From positions 1-25,297 of the forward strand of contig CALGJF010000052.1 in the NCBI GenBank assembly GCA_937914945.1: DNA of 25,297 nt, given 5' to 3'. This document shows, one piece after another, positions 22,368-25,297 of this stretch; positions within the stretch are counted from its first letter, which is position 1; every line of letters begins with the position of its first letter. Made by a program: the position numbers and the translations under genes. This stretch comes from an uncultured Bacteroidales bacterium. GTDB taxonomy: Bacteria; Bacteroidota; Bacteroidia; Bacteroidales; Bacteroidaceae. The notes under the pieces were generated by a model. The model was not told the origin of the DNA and ran no database searches. It worked only from the letters and a program-made list of their open reading frames with translations.

Positions 22368-24026
22368 ATGGATAAATTACTGACACAGAAAAGCTATACT
22401 CCCGACTTTGAAAAGGAGATGGAGAAGATAAGCCCGTTTGAATTAAAAAACCGCCTTATAGAGCTTGCCGACGAGAGCATACGCAAGATGATGCGCACAT
22501 TGCTGAATGCCGGGCGCGGCAACCCCAATTGGGTGGTTACACTACCACGCGACGCGTTTTTCCTGCTTGGCGAATATGCGCTTGGTGAATGTTATCGCAG
22601 CGGCACTTTTGCCGATGGGATTGCCGCACTGCCACAAAAAGAGGGTATCGCGGGCAGATTTAACGAATTCCTGAAAGAGAGGCAGAGTGAGGAGCGAGCA
22701 CTTTTCTTGCAAAAATGCTACAACTATATGATTGAGGAGCATGGCTCCAACGCCGATGAACTTGTCCACGAGTGGGTGGAGAGTGTAATAGGCGACCAAT
22801 ACCCCGTGCCCGACAGGATATTGAAATATTGCGAGATTGCAGTGCGCGACTATTTGGCACAAGAACTGTGTGCAGGGAGACCGCCACAAGGCGAAACAGA
22901 CCTATTTGCCACCGAGGGCGGCACCGCTGCAATGTGCTATATATTCGACAGTTTGCAACAGAACTATCTGTTGCAAAAGGGAGATAAAGTGGCATTGATG
23001 ACACCTGTATTCACGCCCTACATTGAGATTCCCCAAATGCGACGTTACAGATACAATGTAACCAATATCCCGGCAAACAAAATGAGCAAGGATGGGTTGC
23101 ACACATGGCAATATGACGAGAGGGAGATTAACAAACTGCGCTCACCCGACTACAAAGCACTGTTCATTGTAAACCCAAGCAATCCGCCAAGCTATGCCAT
23201 AAGCAACAACACTGTGGCACAATTGGTGGACATCGTGGAAAGATGGAATCCCAACCTGATGATTGTAACCGACGATGTATATGCCACATACATTCCAGGG
23301 TTCCAATCGCTCTACGCTGCCCTGCCCCACAACACCATTTGTGTATATTCTTTCTCCAAATATTTTGGGGCGACAGGATGGCGTACCGCCGTAATAGCTC
23401 TTCACCGCGACAACATCTTTGATAACTTACTCAAACGACTCCCACGCAAACGAAAAAACGAGTTGCAAGAGCGGTATGGTTCCATAAGGCGCGATGTAGA
23501 GGATATGCGCTTTATAGACCGTATGGTTGCCGACAGCCGACAGGTGGCACTGAATCACACTGCCGGTTTGTCATTGCCGCAACAGATACAGATGACACTC
23601 TTTGCTCTATATTCCATAATAGATAAGCGCGAAGGTGATAAATTGCGCGAGAACATGCATCGTATCATTGAAAAGCGCTTGCAAACATTGTGGAAGAGCA
23701 TGGGATTCACCTTGCCACCCGATCCTTTGCGAGCCGGCTACTACTCGGAAATAGATTTGCTCGTGTGGGCAAAGAGATTCTACGGTGAGGATTTCGCAAG
23801 CTATCTGCGCCTTAATTACAGCCCGCTCGATGTCGTATACCGCCTTGCAACAGAGACTTCGCTTGTGGTACTCAACGGTGGCGGTTTCGATGGACCAGAA
23901 TGGAGCATAAGAGTGTCGCTTGCCAACCTGAAAGAGGAGGACTACGCCACCATAGGGCGTTGCGTAAGGGGCATTCTCGATTCATATGCCGAACGATGGA
24001 AAAAGAGCCTTCCCATGGTGGAATAA
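22368..24026 (+). CDS. aspD: Aspartate 4-decarboxylase (bifunctional transaminase)
   Basis: PLP enzyme that converts L-aspartate to L-alanine and CO2, with side transaminase activity. It is a large fold-type I member of 552 residues, in line with known AspD proteins of about 530-550. Visible elements are the long N-terminal extension with GRGNPNWV, ATEGGTAAM (181-189) binding the cofactor phosphate, VNPSNPPS (268-275), TDDVYATY (301-308) and the PLP lysine in SFSKYFGATGWR (Lys331). The frame opens at 22284 inside aspT, but the ATG at 22368 gives MDKLLTQKSYTPDFEKEMEKISPFE-type sequence and no overlap. It forms an operon with aspT and ends at a strong bidirectional terminator. Confidence 0.94.
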   Translation: MDKLLTQKSYTPDFEKEMEKISPFELKNRLIELADESIRKMMRTLLNAGRGNPNWVVTLPRDAFFLLGEYALGECYRSGTFADGIAALPQKEGIAGRFNEFLKERQSEERALFLQKCYNYMIEEHGSNADELVHEWVESVIGDQYPVPDRILKYCEIAVRDYLAQELCAGRPPQGETDLFATEGGTAAMCYIFDSLQQNYLLQKGDKVALMTPVFTPYIEIPQMRRYRYNVTNIPANKMSKDGLHTWQYDEREINKLRSPDYKALFIVNPSNPPSYAISNNTVAQLVDIVERWNPNLMIVTDDVYATYIPGFQSLYAALPHNTICVYSFSKYFGATGWRTAVIALHRDNIFDNLLKRLPRKRKNELQERYGSIRRDVEDMRFIDRMVADSRQVALNHTAGLSLPQQIQMTLFALYSIIDKREGDKLRENMHRIIEKRLQTLWKSMGFTLPPDPLRAGYYSEIDLLVWAKRFYGEDFASYLRLNYSPLDVVYRLATETSLVVLNGGGFDGPEWSIRVSLANLKEEDYATIGRCVRGILDSYAERWKKSLPMVE

Positions 24027-24027
24027 C

Positions 24028-24067
24028 AACAAAAGAGGCTGCTATTTTTTTAGCAGCCTCTTTTGTT
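24028..24067. terminator. Bidirectional terminator between aspD and the malic-enzyme-like ORF
   Basis: AACAAAAGAGGCTGCTA (24028-24044) and TAGCAGCCTCTTTTGTT (24051-24067) form a perfect 17-bp stem with a T6 loop. The symmetric A/T flanks serve both convergent genes. Confidence 0.9.
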
Positions 24068-24085
24068 ATATTGTTAAGTTATGTG

Positions 24086-25297
24086 TTACTTTTTTTTGTT
24101 TACCATTGCATCGATAGCAGCCACAGCCGTAACATTAAGAATCTCCTGAACAGAACTTTCAAAGTCGATAAAGTGGATAGGCTTGTTCAATCCCATCTGG
24201 ATAGGGCCTATGATTTCCGTATCGGGGCTTAATGCCTGCAACATCTTGTACGAAGAGTTGGCCGAATTCAAGTTGGGGAATATAAGTGTATTAACATCCT
24301 CGCCTTTGAGTTTGTTGAACGGATACTTGTTATCGCGCAATTCGCGGTTCATGGCCACGTTCACCTGCATCTCACCATCGAGCTTCCACTCTGGATATTC
24401 GCGATGTATATACTCAACAGCCTTCTGTACGTTCTCGGCACTGCCACCCTTATCGGTACCAAAGTTTGAGTAAGAAACCATTGCTATTTTGGGCTCGTGG
24501 TTGAAGAAACGCACTGATTTCTCGGCCAAGCGGGCTATATCGACTAGGGTATCGGTTGTGGGGGCACGATTTATAAGTGTATCGGCCACAAAGTATGTTC
24601 CCTTCTTGGAGTTGAGGATGTGCATTGTGGCAAAATGGTTGAAACCGGGCTGAACACCGATTACCTCCTTGGCAACCTTTATGGTATTTGAATATTTTGT
24701 GTAGAGGCCTGTTACAAAGGCATCGGCCTGTGCTACTGTAGCAGCGTGTTTTACTTCTTCGTCGCTGGCATTTTCATTGCCCCAACGCAGGTTTTCGGCA
24801 ATCGTGCCCGCAAAAAGGGTATTCTTTTGCAATACCATAGCAATGCTGTTTCTTAAATTGCCGAAAGATAAGTCCTTTACATTGTATCCGTCTACCAAAA
24901 CTTCACCTTCGTTTGCATCGTAAAGTCTTGGAATCAGCGAAACGAGAGTACTTTTACCGCTGCCTGTAGAACCGACAATACCGATTAATTCACCGGCTTT
25001 TATTTGTAGATTAATGTCGGAAAGTACATAGTCTTTGTTATTTTTAAAATATTTAAAAGATACGTTTCTGAATTCAATATCGCCCTTTGTGATTTGAACA
25101 TCTTTATGTGCGGCATTTTCATCCGTTAATTCCACTACATTATCAAGTACTTCGGAAATACGCTTATCGGAAGCAGTTGCACGGGTTCCCTGTAAAACAA
25201 TGTTAGCCAGGAAGGTAAGTGCAGTAAGAATTTGCGACAAATAAGTAATAAAAGCAGTCAGCGTACCAAGTTCCATATCGCCAACCATAATCTGACG
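24086..25297 (-). CDS. Chimeric ORF: ABC exporter fragment joined to malic enzyme C-terminal domain (partial)
   Basis: The reverse frame is open to the window edge, past an internal ATG at 25288. Residues 1-187, counted from that ATG, are an ABC exporter: the end of the membrane domain (TLTAFITYLSQIL), Walker A VGSTGSGKST, and the Q-loop region MVLQKNTLFAGTIAENLRWG. The LSGGQ signature, Walker B and H-loop are missing. Residues from about 188 to 400 are instead the C-terminal phosphotransacetylase-like domain of NADP-malic enzyme (MaeB): GLYTKYSNTIKVAKEVIG, FVADTLINRAPTTDTL, MVSYSNFG and IGPIQMGLNKP, ending normally at 24086. The switch occurs at ADAFV, a string both families can have at that point. 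The ABC half is more AT-rich. I read this as maeB (the true resident, next to the terminator) wrongly joined to foreign ABC sequence. Confidence 0.85.
   Translation of the reverse strand, partial: RQIMVGDMELGTLTAFITYLSQILTALTFLANIVLQGTRATASDKRISEVLDNVVELTDENAAHKDVQITKGDIEFRNVSFKYFKNNKDYVLSDINLQIKAGELIGIVGSTGSGKSTLVSLIPRLYDANEGEVLVDGYNVKDLSFGNLRNSIAMVLQKNTLFAGTIAENLRWGNENASDEEVKHAATVAQADAFVTGLYTKYSNTIKVAKEVIGVQPGFNHFATMHILNSKKGTYFVADTLINRAPTTDTLVDIARLAEKSVRFFNHEPKIAMVSYSNFGTDKGGSAENVQKAVEYIHREYPEWKLDGEMQVNVAMNRELRDNKYPFNKLKGEDVNTLIFPNLNSANSSYKMLQALSPDTEIIGPIQMGLNKPIHFIDFESSVQEILNVTAVAAIDAMVNKKK
24704..24727. other. Probable chimeric junction (assembly or recombination breakpoint)
   Basis: These 24 bases encode ADAFVTGL on the reverse strand. 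Upstream the frame is ABC exporter; downstream it is MaeB. MaeB/Pta-type domains usually have DADAFVxGL here, and ABC exporters often have xQADxFI at the matching position, so a short identical string could have bridged the two genes. Confidence 0.7.

Noticed and set aside
24086..25297. A genuine novel ABC transporter-phosphotransacetylase fusion enzyme
   Set aside because: Each half lacks essential parts of its family and the junction coincides with a shared short string at the contig end; misassembly is more likely.

Overview
The window looks like a chromosomal segment of a gut-type Bacteroidales bacterium (Bacteroides/Prevotella relatives; genus not resolvable by eye). The evidence is several matches to the Bacteroidota promoter (-7 TAnnTTTG, once with TTTG exactly 20 nt upstream), general scarcity of Shine-Dalgarno sites, the gene order phoH-purC-aroE and pheS-phosphatase-nth-pgk, a group B type [FeFe] hydrogenase, and Bacteroidales-like purC and pheS proteins. 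No rRNA, tRNA, CRISPR array, phage or insertion sequence was recognised.

Layout. 1-583 (-): 5' part of an AAA/DUF4143 ATPase, preceded by five 13-bp direct repeats on a 23-bp period. 817-3477: divergent hydE (-) and hydA (+), hydrogenase maturation and catalysis. 3499-6415 (+): phoH, a palindromic REP-like element, purC (purines) and aroE (shikimate). 6532-7275 (-): a Sel1-repeat protein. 7393-12267 (-): a tight four-gene NAD/ADP-ribose operon. 12420-14285 (-): a Rel/SpoT homologue with an intact hydrolase and a degenerate-looking synthetase. 14545-18251 (+): pheS, a histidine phosphatase, nth and pgk. 18329-20536 (+): a large TPR protein. 20627-24026 (+): an AspT-type exchanger and aspartate 4-decarboxylase. 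24086-25297 (-): an ORF joining an ABC exporter fragment to the C-terminal third of malic enzyme, probably an assembly chimera.

The most interesting region is the NAD/ADP-ribose operon. In transcription order it encodes an NMN-adenylyltransferase-like domain fused to a NADAR domain, a second stand-alone NADAR protein, a NUDIX protein with a C-terminal winged-helix-like region (NrtR-like, with intact NUDIX box), and an 849-residue protein with two complete ADP-ribosylglycohydrolase domains flanking a Cys-based phosphatase domain. Gaps are -4, 10 and 12 bp. The promoter is a textbook Bacteroidota promoter bracketed by two near-identical palindromes whose centres lie 52 bp apart, one covering the -7 box and the probable start site. 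This suggests a self-regulated module that removes ADP-ribose from some substrate, hydrolyses or senses the product, and rebuilds NAD. No ADP-ribosyltransferase or toxin is encoded in it, so its substrate is unknown.

Other junctions carry well-formed hairpins. Between co-directional genes from purC to aspT the hairpin usually ends only 16-20 nt before the next start codon. There is no gene-free stretch longer than 300 bases. The longest gaps are 14286-14544 (259 bp, divergent rel/pheS) and 584-816 (233 bp, which holds the repeats).
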